Shown piece after piece: positions 25,355 through 34,290 of a stretch of DNA of 64,000 nucleotides (positions within the stretch are counted from its first letter, which is position 1; each line of letters starts with the position of its first letter). Both the position numbers and the translations under genes were made by a program. The DNA comes from Clostridium beijerinckii. GTDB lineage: Bacteria > Bacillota > Clostridia > Clostridiales > Clostridiaceae. Under the pieces are notes generated by a model. The model had not been told where the DNA came from. It saw only the letters and a list, made by a program, of their open reading frames with translations, and did not search any database. The stretch lies in contig CP029329.1 in NCBI GenBank assembly GCA_003129525.1, positions 399,001-463,000 on the forward strand. The letters run 5' to 3'.

Positions 25355-26506
25355 TTAAAGCATCTCTATAAATGCTGCCATCCTAGTATTTAATTGACCA
25401 ATATCATTTGTAGAAAAGTCAGTTTCAACACTCATATAAGGTTTATTTTTTTCATTATTTACAAATCTTTTAATTGATAAAGTTTCCACGCTATATGTAT
25501 GGCAAGCTGTTAATATTACATCAACTACAGCATCTACCTTGTATTCATCAATCATTTTATTAAGGAGTTTAATTCTATTAGTATTAGGACTCATGCAAGA
25601 ACATCCAATAGCTAAATATTTACGAGAAAGAGCATCATAAACATCAGGATTTTCTTCATCTACTAATTCATCAACAGCTTTTGCAACACTACAATTTTCA
25701 AAAGCAACTACATATGCACCATTATCTTCGATTGCCTTAATAACTTTTTCAGTAGCACCTCCAATAGGGCAACCAGTAATTAATATACGAGGTTTAGATT
25801 CATATTTCTTTTCAGCTTCATATTCAGAATTAATCTTTTCAATTAATTCATCCATTTGCTGTGGAATTTGTTCTTTATCAAAACTAAATGTTGTTCCATT
25901 TATAACCTTAAACAAATCCTGCCCTAATATTGCAACTGGCTCTAATTTACCTAATTCATAAAATTTCTTTAGTGCTTTACGTTCATTATTTTTTATTTTA
26001 ATTGCTTTTCTTATATCATCTTCTGTTATTTTTACATTAAACATATCTTCCAAAGTTGATTTTAATTTAATAATTTCATTTTTCCATAATTCAAGTCCTG
26101 CTTCACTTTGAGAATTTGGAAGTTCCATAACATGTACTGGTTTAAACTCCGAAAGATATTCATACATTTTCTTTTTGCCATCACAAGTTGTTTCTCCAAC
26201 AATTAAATCTGAAAAGAAAAAGAAAGGACATTTATCAGTTTTAGCAAAACCATAACTAGATTTAATTAAAGGGCATAAGTTACGTGGAAGATCTTGCTCA
26301 GCATCAGCAATAGTTTCATCTGATGTTGAACACAATGAAACAGTAGCAGCCCCCATAGCTAATGCTATTTCTTGTGGAAAGTAAGTGCAAAATACACCGA
26401 TTAGAGGTATATTCTTATCTTTAAGTTCTTTAGCTTTAATAAAGGCATTTCTTCTGCCTTCAGCGAATTCTTCAAATATTTCCGGTAATTTTTTTTGTAA
26501 TTTCAT
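25355..26506 (-). CDS. Double-cubane cluster protein, 2-hydroxyacyl-CoA dehydratase family
   Basis: 383 residues from the ATG at 26506, five bases after GGAGG. It belongs to the HgdB/FldC/DCCP family: cysteines in NLCPLIKSSYG, KCPFFF and the diagnostic ETTCDGKKKMYEYL, then ITGCPIGG and SCMSPNTNR. True dehydratases have two different subunits; a single subunit beside one activase is the arrangement of double-cubane cluster proteins, which reduce small molecules at very low potential. The natural substrate is unknown. A neighbouring selD suggests, but does not prove, a link to selenium or Moco hydroxylases. Confidence 0.88.
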   Translation of the reverse strand: MKLQKKLPEIFEEFAEGRRNAFIKAKELKDKNIPLIGVFCTYFPQEIALAMGAATVSLCSTSDETIADAEQDLPRNLCPLIKSSYGFAKTDKCPFFFFSDLIVGETTCDGKKKMYEYLSEFKPVHVMELPNSQSEAGLELWKNEIIKLKSTLEDMFNVKITEDDIRKAIKIKNNERKALKKFYELGKLEPVAILGQDLFKVINGTTFSFDKEQIPQQMDELIEKINSEYEAEKKYESKPRILITGCPIGGATEKVIKAIEDNGAYVVAFENCSVAKAVDELVDEENPDVYDALSRKYLAIGCSCMSPNTNRIKLLNKMIDEYKVDAVVDVILTACHTYSVETLSIKRFVNNEKNKPYMSVETDFSTNDIGQLNTRMAAFIEML

Positions 26507-26663
26507 GATAACCTCCACTATTTATCTTATTTATATTTATTAAATCACTAAGGGAAAATGAGTATTAGAATTTTATATTTCGCGCTTCGGTCTTATTTCC
26601 TCATTGAAAATTAATCATTGAATTTCTAAGTATAAATAGAATTTAAATTTAGAATATATCTAA

Positions 26664-27701
26664 TTATTTAATTATTATAGGTTTATCACCATTATCAACA
26701 ACCTGTCCAATAACTCTTGCATATGGTGTGAACATTTCAATTCTTGATAGAAACTCTTTAACATTTCTTTCAGGAATTGAAAGTAGCAATCCACCTGATG
26801 TTTGAGGATCTATTAGCACATCTTGTAGCTCCTGTTTAATATTTGAAACTAAAGTGAATTTATCTTTTAAATAATCAAGATTATTGTACATTCCTTCAGG
26901 TATAATTCCCATTTTAGCATAGTCTAGTGCTCCATCTATAATAGCTACAGAATCACTAAAAATCTCTATTGTTTTATTACTACCACTTGCCATTTCATAG
27001 CTATGACCAATTAAACTAAAACCAGTTATATCAGTGCACGAATTCACATGCAGTCCAGAAGTGCATTCTTTAGCATACTTATTTAATGTAGTCATTATAG
27101 ATGCAACTTCTTTAATTTTACTTTCAGTTAATAATTCTGCTTTTGCCGCAGTATTCATTATTCCAATGCCTAATGGTTTTGTAAGTATAAGTATATCTCC
27201 AGTTTTTGCATTACTATTTGAAAGAATTTCATTTGGATGTGCAAATCCACTTACACAAAGACCATATTTCGGAGTTGGATCTGCGATAGTATGTCCACCA
27301 GCAATTACTGCTCCAGCTTCTCTAACTTTATCGTATCCACCAGCAAGTATGTCACGCATAATTGATATATCTAAGCAAGAAGGAAAGCAAAGCAAATTCA
27401 TAGCTGTTGCAGGATTTCCACCCATTGCATAAATATCACTAAGAGCATTAGCCGCTGCAATTTGACCAAATGTATATGGATCATCTACCATTGGTGGAAA
27501 GAAATCTACTGTTTGAATTGCTACTGTATTATCATTAATTTTATATACACAAGCATCATCATTAGTATCAAATCCCACAAGTAAATTTGAATCTTCAAAC
27601 TTAGGCAAACTACTTAAAACATTATGAAGTACTCCAGGTCCTATTTTGGCAGCACATCCTGAAGTTTTAGTTAAACTAGTAAGTTTTATATTGCTTGACA
27701 T
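26664..27701 (-). CDS. selD: Selenophosphate synthase (selenide, water dikinase), Cys form
   Basis: SelD makes selenophosphate from selenide and ATP. The 345-residue protein has the catalytic motif SGCAAKIGPG with Cys16 and Lys19 (Cys instead of selenocysteine), GFDTNDDACVYKI, ALSDIYAMGG and VIAGGHTI. No selA, selB or tRNA-Sec is seen in the window. The flanking yedF, yqeB and yqeC genes are those associated with selenium-dependent molybdenum hydroxylases, where selenophosphate feeds a labile selenium ligand of Moco rather than selenocysteine. Confidence 0.95.
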   Translation of the reverse strand: MSSNIKLTSLTKTSGCAAKIGPGVLHNVLSSLPKFEDSNLLVGFDTNDDACVYKINDNTVAIQTVDFFPPMVDDPYTFGQIAAANALSDIYAMGGNPATAMNLLCFPSCLDISIMRDILAGGYDKVREAGAVIAGGHTIADPTPKYGLCVSGFAHPNEILSNSNAKTGDILILTKPLGIGIMNTAAKAELLTESKIKEVASIMTTLNKYAKECTSGLHVNSCTDITGFSLIGHSYEMASGSNKTIEIFSDSVAIIDGALDYAKMGIIPEGMYNNLDYLKDKFTLVSNIKQELQDVLIDPQTSGGLLLSIPERNVKEFLSRIEMFTPYARVIGQVVDNGDKPIIIK

Positions 27702-27756
27702 ATAATGCCCCTCCTTGAAATTAATTAACTGTTTAATATATGTTATTACAACATCT

Positions 27757-27850
27757 TTTCATCAAAATCTTCAGTAACCGAATAAATGCATTCGTCTTTA
27801 TTTCAGTAGGATATACACATAAGTACAGTTTTCACCTTAGGTATCTATAA
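27757..27850. repeat. Half copy of the palindromic element family M (copy 2)
   Basis: The stretch CATCAAAATCTTC, TTTATTTCAGTAGGATATAC, ACATAAGTACAGTTTTCACC and TAGGTATCTATAAAG matches the right half of the elements at 6800-7107 and 32340-32575. The left half is missing. As in the other copies, it ends exactly at the stop codon of a minus-strand gene (yedF). Confidence 0.7.
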
Positions 27851-28471
27851 AGTGATAACTTTTGATGCTTCTTTCATAGAATTTGTTATATCATACATAT
27901 TGCTTATTTTACCTACCTTAAGCTTTTCTTCAAGTTCATAAAAATTAAGGCATGCGCCACAGACTAATATTTCAACACCTTTACTTTCTAAATCTTTTAA
28001 ATGCTCTATTGCCTGCTCATTTAATGTAGGAACTTTTACTCCATCATTCATAAACAAAATTGATTTTGGTAAATCATCGCCTTCTAAAATTGTATAAAAG
28101 TACATTTTCATTAGTGACTTTCCAAGTTCTTCATTACCTGCTCCAATAATATCTTTTCCAATAAATACTGACCAGGTACCTAAAACATTTTTCTTTCCTT
28201 CTAATTTAGCCATTATTTCATCACATTCTTCGCATTTTTCAGCTTCATTCGCCTTATCTGAATCCTTTGAGAAATAAACTTTAAATACTCCGTTACCTTC
28301 TTCTAGAGATGTTATAAACTCTTGGCTATTAGCTAACTTCTGAAGATTTTGTACAGCAATGTTATTATCAACTTCAACTATAAAACTATTATTTCCACCG
28401 TCTATTTCTTTCTTTGCCATTATTACAGGCATTGGACAATTCTTACCTTTTGCATCAATTATCTTATTCAT
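27845..28471 (-). CDS. yedF: YedF, selenium metabolism protein (TusA-like plus DsrE-like)
   Basis: 208 residues. Residues 1-70 are a TusA/SirA-type domain with the CPMP motif (DAKGKNCPMPVIMAKKEI). A linker with Cys pairs (EKCEECDEI) leads into a C-terminal DsrE/YrkE-like domain (~100-205, ILFMNDGVKVPTLN; ILVCGACLNFYELEEKL). This two-domain YedF is a marker of selenium utilisation and is thought to carry selenium or sulfur. It lies 143 bases downstream of moaB/mog and upstream of selD on the same strand. Confidence 0.92.
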   Translation of the reverse strand: MNKIIDAKGKNCPMPVIMAKKEIDGGNNSFIVEVDNNIAVQNLQKLANSQEFITSLEEGNGVFKVYFSKDSDKANEAEKCEECDEIMAKLEGKKNVLGTWSVFIGKDIIGAGNEELGKSLMKMYFYTILEGDDLPKSILFMNDGVKVPTLNEQAIEHLKDLESKGVEILVCGACLNFYELEEKLKVGKISNMYDITNSMKEASKVITL

Positions 28472-28485
28472 TTATTATCCCTCCC

Positions 28486-28974
28486 TTATCTTCCGCATTC
28501 CCCGGTATGGCCTTTTAGAATTTTAACTCCATGTTCCAATTCAGATATAATATAATTTAAACTCTCTCTTACAGCCTTTTCACTTCCTGGCAAATTTATT
28601 ATTAGTGTATTTTTTCTAATAACAGAAACACCTCGACTAAGCATTGCTCTTTTAGTTATTGCCATTGAATATGCTCTCATTGCCTCTGATATTCCTGGTA
28701 CTAATCTTTCTCCTATTTCTAGGGTAGCTTCAGGCGTATTATCTCTCTTTGAAAGTCCAGTTCCACCAGTTGTAATTATCAAGTCAACAATATTTTCATC
28801 ACATAGCCTTTTCATTTCATTACTTAACATTTCTTTTTCATCTGGAAGTATCTTATAAAATTCAACTCTATAATTATTAGATTCCATAATTTCTTTAATT
28901 GCAGCTCCGCTTTTATCTTCTCGCATTCCTGCATAACCATTATCACTGGATGTGATTATTCCTATCCTATACAT
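28486..28974 (-). CDS. MogA/MoaB-family molybdopterin adenylyltransferase
   Basis: 162 residues with the MoCF fold: GIITSSDNGYAGMREDKSGAAI, ITTGGTGLSKRDNTPEATLEIGERLVPGISEAMRAY and INLPGSEKAVRESL. It adenylates molybdopterin before molybdenum insertion. Its ATG follows the stop of yedF's upstream neighbour closely (14 bases to yedF, 3 bases from the MOSC gene), indicating one operon. Confidence 0.92.
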   Translation of the reverse strand: MYRIGIITSSDNGYAGMREDKSGAAIKEIMESNNYRVEFYKILPDEKEMLSNEMKRLCDENIVDLIITTGGTGLSKRDNTPEATLEIGERLVPGISEAMRAYSMAITKRAMLSRGVSVIRKNTLIINLPGSEKAVRESLNYIISELEHGVKILKGHTGECGR

Positions 28975-28977
28975 TTC

Positions 28978-29424
28978 TCATATCCTTTCTACATCAGATA
29001 AAATTTCCATATTATCTCCACAAGTTATTTTTCCTCCATTAATTACCCTTGCAAAAACTCCATTTTTAGGCATTATACATTCACCCATTTTTTTATAAAT
29101 TTCACAATGACTATGACACTCTTTTCCTATTTGAGTCATTTCTAAAATAACCTCATTACACTTTAATTTTGTTCCAATAGGTAAAGTTGTAAATTCAATT
29201 CCTTCTACTACAAGATTTTCTCCAAATGCGCCATCTATAACATTCGCACCTTTTTTATTAAATTCATCTATTTTGGCATAAGACAAAAGACTTACTTGCC
29301 TATGCCAATTTCCAGCATGTGCATCATTTTCTATCCCAAAATTCTCTATAAAGTTTCCTTCTTGAATATTTGTCTTTTGTGTACCTCGCTTTTCACTTAT
29401 GCATATTGCAATTACATTTCCCAT
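28978..29424 (-). CDS. MOSC-domain protein
   Basis: 148 residues forming a single MOSC domain (DAHAGNWHRQVSLLS; GAFGENLVVEGIEF; IGKECHSHCEIYKKMGECIMPKNGVFARV). MOSC proteins resemble the C-terminal domain of Moco sulfurases and carry sulfur to, or bind, Moco. The conserved Cys may be the sulfur carrier in ECHSHC. It lies three bases from moaB and 23 from moaA. In a selenium-type cluster it could deliver sulfur or selenium; this is inference. Confidence 0.9.
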   Translation of the reverse strand: MGNVIAICISEKRGTQKTNIQEGNFIENFGIENDAHAGNWHRQVSLLSYAKIDEFNKKGANVIDGAFGENLVVEGIEFTTLPIGTKLKCNEVILEMTQIGKECHSHCEIYKKMGECIMPKNGVFARVINGGKITCGDNMEILSDVERI

Positions 29425-29447
29425 AATTTTTTCTTCCCTCTTTCTTA

Positions 29448-30464
29448 TTAGCCACCAATCTGTGACATACTTTTTACTTCCAAATTATCACTTTTAGATA
29501 ACTTGTTAAAACCATGTTTTTCTGGTTTATTTAAAATTCCATTTTTAATTGAAAGAGTTAATTCCTCTTCACTAGTTCCGTTTCTAATTAAAGCTTTTAA
29601 ATCAATTCCATCACTATAACATAAACATGGTTTCAGAAACCCATCCGAAGTAATTCTAATCCTATTGCAATTTGGGCAAAATTCATTACTCACAGCACTA
29701 ATCAATCCTATACGCCCTTTAAAATTATCATTTTGGTAATATGTAGCTGGACCATTGTCACTGAAATTCTTTAAATCCTTTTTTTTATTTTCAGCTTGTA
29801 AACCTCTACTCCAAATTTTAAATTCTCCAAAATTCTTTTCGATAATTTCTAATATTTCTTTATTTGAAATACTATTAAATAAATTTCCGATTCCGATCGG
29901 CATCATTTCGATAAAGCGAACATCTATGTTATTATCTTTAGCTATTGCTGCAATATCATTTATTTCATCATAATTAAAATTTCTTATAGGTACACAATTT
30001 ATCTTGATTTTTATTCCTAGCTTAATGGACCTTTTTATTCCATCTATAACTTTATCAAATCCATCTCTCCTAGTAATATCTTTGAATTTATTTTTATTTA
30101 ATGTATCCAAGCTAACATTTATACTATCAATTCCAGATTCTTTTAAATCGCGAACTTTATCAGAAAGAAATATTCCATTTGTAGTTAACGTAACATTCTC
30201 AATTAAAGGTATACTCTTAATTGATTTTATCAAATCAGTTACATCTGCTCTAAGAAGTGGTTCTCCACCTGTTATTTTAACTTTTTTTATTCCTAATTTA
30301 GAAGCACTAATACAGATTTTAATTATCTCATCAAATGTTAATATTTCATTATTTAATGTACTTGTTATATCTTCTTCTGGAATACAATATTTACATCTTA
30401 AGTTGCATTTATCTGTTATAGATATCCTAATATAATCAATATTACGTTCATATAAATCTATCAA
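29448..30464 (-). CDS. moaA: MoaA, GTP 3',8-cyclase
   Basis: The radical SAM enzyme that starts Moco synthesis. The 338-residue protein has the SAM cluster CNLRCKYC (near residue 20), GGEPLLR, the C-terminal second cluster CPNCNRIRITSDGFLKPCL, and the essential C-terminal Gly-Gly (SMSQIGG). Its first codons overlap the yqeB end by four bases. moaC is separated from it by about 10 kb. Confidence 0.96.
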   Translation of the reverse strand: MIDLYERNIDYIRISITDKCNLRCKYCIPEEDITSTLNNEILTFDEIIKICISASKLGIKKVKITGGEPLLRADVTDLIKSIKSIPLIENVTLTTNGIFLSDKVRDLKESGIDSINVSLDTLNKNKFKDITRRDGFDKVIDGIKRSIKLGIKIKINCVPIRNFNYDEINDIAAIAKDNNIDVRFIEMMPIGIGNLFNSISNKEILEIIEKNFGEFKIWSRGLQAENKKKDLKNFSDNGPATYYQNDNFKGRIGLISAVSNEFCPNCNRIRITSDGFLKPCLCYSDGIDLKALIRNGTSEEELTLSIKNGILNKPEKHGFNKLSKSDNLEVKSMSQIGG

Positions 30465-31294
30465 ATGTATCCCCCCTTTTTACTTTTTCTTAAGTTATTA
30501 TTCACGTCTATGTTTTGATTTAAATATAAAATTGCTTCTAGAACCCCTCCACCAATAGATCTAGCTTTATCTGAAATTGTAAAGCAATGATTTCTCTCAC
30601 ATCTTGGATCGATATCTCCACTTTTCATTCCTTTAAATACGTTAACATCTTTTTGAAGCATTCCACGTACTATGCCATTTATTTGTGCAAAAATTGGAGT
30701 TTCATTAACATAAGCTACAATATCACTTTTTTCTACATAGTCTCCTATTTTAGATTTAGGTAATATTTTCCCATCACTCGTAGCTCTAATTATTCTTTCA
30801 TTGGTGTATCCTCCAATATCTCCAGGTACTCCAGTATTAGGTATAGCACTTCCATCATATATTGCTTTCCCTAAATAATGTCCTCTTTTTGTTTCAATAA
30901 CACAATGACAATCAACACCAGCTGTAAATCCTGGTCCAAGAGCAATAACAATTGGCCCATCATTAATGTTTGTTCCTGTATTTTTCTTTGCAATTATCGC
31001 ATCAACTACTACATCTGGCTTAAGTTCTTTTAAAATTTCTGCTTTTTCATCTACTATTACTGCAATGTGTCCTTGTTTGATAACCTCTATACCTTCTTCT
31101 ATCCCTGAAACAAGAGTTGCCTTTATCCCTTCTACTTCTACATTATTATCATATACAGCTTGTGAAAATGCTACTGTTCTTCTAACTGTAGTGGGTTCAG
31201 AAATATCTGTCATAATTACATCAAATCCACATTTTTTTAATCTATAAGCCACTCCTGTTGCTAAATCTCCAGCACCTTTTATTAATACAATCAT
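30461..31294 (-). CDS. yqeB: YqeB, selenium-dependent molybdenum hydroxylase accessory protein
   Basis: 277 residues with an N-terminal nucleotide-binding Rossmann fold (VLIKGAGDLATGVAYRLKKCGFDVIMTDI) and a central segment (GPGFTAGVDCHCVIETKRGHYLG; IPNTGVPGDIGGYTNERIIRA) typical of the EF2563/YqeB family. It is known by genomic association with selD-linked molybdenum hydroxylases and presumably helps load selenium on Moco. It overlaps moaA by four bases and lies 41 bases after yqeC. Confidence 0.92.
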   Translation of the reverse strand: MIVLIKGAGDLATGVAYRLKKCGFDVIMTDISEPTTVRRTVAFSQAVYDNNVEVEGIKATLVSGIEEGIEVIKQGHIAVIVDEKAEILKELKPDVVVDAIIAKKNTGTNINDGPIVIALGPGFTAGVDCHCVIETKRGHYLGKAIYDGSAIPNTGVPGDIGGYTNERIIRATSDGKILPKSKIGDYVEKSDIVAYVNETPIFAQINGIVRGMLQKDVNVFKGMKSGDIDPRCERNHCFTISDKARSIGGGVLEAILYLNQNIDVNNNLRKSKKGGYI

Positions 31295-31335
31295 TGCTGT
31301 TAGCCCCCTTATCCAAAGTTATTATTAGCTTTCTA

Positions 31336-32151
31336 TTATAACTGATCTTTAAATGTTGTTATTATTGTTTCACTTATTCCAAAATTAACTAATTCCTTTG
31401 ATATATCTTTAGCTCTTTCTACCTCTCTTATATTATCTGCTTTATTTATAATAACTTTATAATGGCATTTTACGTTTTTTCTCTGACCATGAACACTTGA
31501 TAATATTTTTGCAATATCATGTGGATTAATAATATGTTGTTCATCTGTATCCAAAAACTTTGAAACTAAATTTGATCTATGGCATTTTTCCTTGATGCTT
31601 TTTCCTATTGCGTCAATACCACATACACCTACAACTAAATTACTTCCTTCTAATATTACTGGCTCATGCTCAGCCGGTATTTTTAATGGCAATCTTTTTG
31701 ATCCATCAGCTTCAACCAACAAAAAATCCGCTAATTCTATAAGACGTATAGCCATTTCTTTTGGTAACCCACTTATTTTCTTTAGTCTTCCTTCTTCAAT
31801 CTCATCAATTATTTTTTTATCTTTCAATTGATTATATTTAAATTCTATATATTTCTCATCACATAACATTCCAACTGTAATCATATTTTCACTATATAAT
31901 AATTTAATAATATCATCTTCTTTTCCTGTAACCACTACATTATCTTTAGGCATAAACATATGAGTAGTAGTAGTTATAATAACTTTTTTACCTAATCTAC
32001 TCAATTCACATCCTAATTCATATATTAAACTTGTTTTACCCCCGCCTCCAACAAATGAAATTATCCTTTTTTTATTAGTATCTATTTTTAGTGCTTCTAT
32101 TAATGATTTTTGTTCCTTTATTTCTGCATTAATACATTCAAAAATCTTCAT
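31336..32151 (-). CDS. yqeC: YqeC, putative selenium-dependent hydroxylase accessory ATPase
   Basis: 271 residues with a P-loop (VGGGGKTSLIYELG at ~35-48), TTTTHMF, and DADGSKRLPLKIPAEHEPVI-type LLVEADGSKRLPLK, all landmarks of the YqeC family. It is the first gene of the yqeC-yqeB-moaA-MOSC-moaB-yedF run. The exact role is unknown; it is found almost only with selD and molybdenum hydroxylases. Confidence 0.9.
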   Translation of the reverse strand: MKIFECINAEIKEQKSLIEALKIDTNKKRIISFVGGGGKTSLIYELGCELSRLGKKVIITTTTHMFMPKDNVVVTGKEDDIIKLLYSENMITVGMLCDEKYIEFKYNQLKDKKIIDEIEEGRLKKISGLPKEMAIRLIELADFLLVEADGSKRLPLKIPAEHEPVILEGSNLVVGVCGIDAIGKSIKEKCHRSNLVSKFLDTDEQHIINPHDIAKILSSVHGQRKNVKCHYKVIINKADNIREVERAKDISKELVNFGISETIITTFKDQL

Positions 32152-32339
32152 ATTTTCACCTTCATATATTTTATATTTGTATTAAGAACATTTTACTTGA
32201 AGCTAAGAATATTTTATATACTTTTTCTCAAGTGCTATAATACAAATAAAAAGATTAAAATTTTACCTTTTAATCCTTTTATTTATATTATATAAAATTT
32301 AACAATTATAAACAAATTAAATTCTAATTTAATTTTTCA

Positions 32340-32575
32340 TTATAAAGCCCCATTCAGATGCACCCTTCTAATCTATACTTTATACTGTGAATATATTGCC
32401 AACTAAAAATAAAAGGGTATGCTTTTGTGGAATATTACTTTGAAGGTTTTGATGGCTGTGCTTCTAGATTAGAAGCACCCATCAAAATTCCCTTGAAACC
32501 AAAACAAAAGCATGCTCCTTATTTCAGTAGATTATCCTCATAAGTACAATTTTCACTTTGGGTATTTATTCTACT
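32340..32575. repeat. Palindromic intergenic element (family M, copy 3)
   Basis: About 230 bases, related to the element at 6800-7107: TGTGAATATATTGCCAACTA, AAAAATAAAAGGGTATGC, TTTTGATGGCTGTGCTTCTA with its reverse partner TAGAAGCACCCATCAAAA, then AAAAGCATGCTCCTTATTTC and the end CTTTGGGTATTTATT. The right end coincides with the stop codon of ridA. The inner palindrome is shorter than in copy 1. No coding capacity. Confidence 0.75.
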
Positions 32576-32943
32576 GTTGCAATAACTTCTATTTCAATAA
32601 CTGCATCCATTGGTAATTTAGCTATTTGAACACAACTTCTTGCTGGTGGATTTTCTTTAAAGTATGTTCCATAAACCTCATTTACTGCTGCAAAATCATT
32701 TAAGTCCTTTACAAATACAGTTGTTTTAAATACTTTATCCATACTTGTTCCTGCTTCTTCTAATATAGCCTTACAATTTTCTAAGCTTTGTTTAGTTGCT
32801 GTCTTTATTTCAGTTTCTAAAACTTTTGTTTCAGGATTTAATGGTAGTTGTCCTGAAGTATATACTAATCCTCCAACTACTAAGCCCTGTGAGTATGGTC
32901 CTATTGCTGCAGGTGCATTTGTTGTATTTATTATTTTGTTCAT
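32566..32943 (-). CDS. ridA: RidA-family 2-iminobutanoate/2-iminopropanoate deaminase
   Basis: A 125-residue RidA protein (AIGPYSQGLVVGGLVYTSGQLPLNP; the substrate-binding Arg in ARSCVQIAKLP and Glu in VIEIEVIA). RidA hydrolyses reactive enamine/imine intermediates such as 2-aminoacrylate. Diaminopropionate ammonia-lyase, encoded at 38.5-39.7 kb in the same direction, releases exactly this intermediate on the way to pyruvate, so the placement makes biochemical sense. RBS AAAGAGGAAATTAA. Confidence 0.93.
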   Translation of the reverse strand: MNKIINTTNAPAAIGPYSQGLVVGGLVYTSGQLPLNPETKVLETEIKTATKQSLENCKAILEEAGTSMDKVFKTTVFVKDLNDFAAVNEVYGTYFKENPPARSCVQIAKLPMDAVIEIEVIATVE

Positions 32944-32973
32944 TTAATTTCCTCTTTTCATATTTTATTTTTT

Positions 32974-33059
32974 ATCAAGTTTCACTTATCCAGGAGCGTG
33001 CAGCCGTTATCTCCCACTAAAAAAAGTGGGAGTGTTACGGATGCTAGCTATCGGATAAA
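32974..33059 (+). mobile_element. IS200/IS605-like mini-element (copy E1, short)
   Basis: From TCAAGTTTCACTT to GCTAGCTATCGGATAAA, with the hairpin CTCCCACT/AGTGGGAG in the middle. Bases 32991-33060 are nearly identical to 42531-42600 (copy E2). No transposase gene; it lies between ridA and the PreA-like gene. Confidence 0.7.
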
Positions 33060-33144
33060 ATTTATTTTTAATGGAGTTCAGTTCTAAACTCCCCATTAAG
33101 CTTAAAATAGGTACTTTTACTATTTCTATTTACCTTCTAAATTA

Positions 33145-34233
33145 TTATTTATATTGAATTGTTAACGCATTCTTTGGACATTTAGTCACACATAATCCAC
33201 AACCAAAACATTTATCAATATCAATTACAAGTTCATCTCCAATTGTAATTGCCTCATATACACAACTTACTTTACATTGTCCACATTTAACACATAAAGC
33301 TTGGTCTACTACTGGAGGAATTGCTTCTGTTCTAAATGTTCTATCTGCTGCTTTTTTGTGAGCTAATCCGATTATTTCATTAACATCTTTGTATCCATGG
33401 ATCTCTAAGAATTCATTTAATTCCTTAGCAATCTTTCCATATACTCCAGGTCCTTTTAATATAGCTTCTGTACAAACTTCTACTGCAGTTGCTCCTGCCA
33501 TTAACATTTCTGCTGCATCTTTTCCGCAAGTTACTCCACCAACACCGATTATTGGAATATTTACAACTTGTGATGCATCATATATGTTTCTTATTGCAAG
33601 TGGTCTTATTGGTGCTCCTGATAGCCATCCATATCCATTCTTACTTCCCATTATTGGATATCCAGTTTCAGTATCAATTGCCATACATGGTCCAAATGAG
33701 TTAATCATAACTAATCCATCTGCTCCTGCATCTTCTAAAGCTTTTGCAATTACTTGAATATCAGTATGTGGACTCATTTTCATAAATACTGGACAATCTA
33801 AAGCACTTTTAGCTGCTTTCATTGCTTCAACTATTGGTCCAACATCTGTACCAACATAATGAGTTGATAGTTCAACCGCATCTGCATAAGGTTTTATAAG
33901 TGGTGCAACTTGTTTAATTTGTTCTGCTGTATATCCCATACTTATAATCATTGGGACTCCAGCTTCCTTAGCTCTCTTATATTCTTTTTCTATCCATTGT
34001 TCTTTTGGCAATTCTGACCATAGTTCTGTATTTAAAAATCCTGAATTTGTTCTTGCCATACATGGTCTTGGTACATCTGCTGGATTCACTGAGATTGTCT
34101 TAGTAACTAATCCACCCGCTCCAAGCTTCACTGCTTCAAAACAAAGTTCTCCATCTTTTGCTCCAGGACCTGCTGCTGTAAATATAGGGTTTTCAAATTT
34201 CATTCCTAAAATATTAACGTTTAAATTTGACAT
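33145..34233 (-). CDS. Dihydroorotate/dihydropyrimidine dehydrogenase-like flavoprotein with two 4Fe-4S clusters (PreA-like)
   Basis: 362 residues from the ATG at 34233 (GGGGAG 11 bases upstream). Residues ~1-290 are a DHOD-type FMN TIM barrel (NPIFTAAGPGAKDGE; GVGGVTCGKDAAEMLMAGATAVEVCTE). The C-terminus is a 2[4Fe-4S] ferredoxin (CVKCGQCKVSCVYEAI; CFGCGLCVTKCPKNAL). PreA of dihydropyrimidine dehydrogenase has this architecture, but no preT gene is adjacent. In related purine clusters the large reductase YgfK is present; it is absent here, so this protein may do the equivalent reductive step with ferredoxin (inference). Confidence 0.88.
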   Translation of the reverse strand: MSNLNVNILGMKFENPIFTAAGPGAKDGELCFEAVKLGAGGLVTKTISVNPADVPRPCMARTNSGFLNTELWSELPKEQWIEKEYKRAKEAGVPMIISMGYTAEQIKQVAPLIKPYADAVELSTHYVGTDVGPIVEAMKAAKSALDCPVFMKMSPHTDIQVIAKALEDAGADGLVMINSFGPCMAIDTETGYPIMGSKNGYGWLSGAPIRPLAIRNIYDASQVVNIPIIGVGGVTCGKDAAEMLMAGATAVEVCTEAILKGPGVYGKIAKELNEFLEIHGYKDVNEIIGLAHKKAADRTFRTEAIPPVVDQALCVKCGQCKVSCVYEAITIGDELVIDIDKCFGCGLCVTKCPKNALTIQYK

Positions 34234-34290
34234 AATAAACACGCTCCCCTTAATTTATTAATTTAATAATTATTCTTACTAAATTACATT

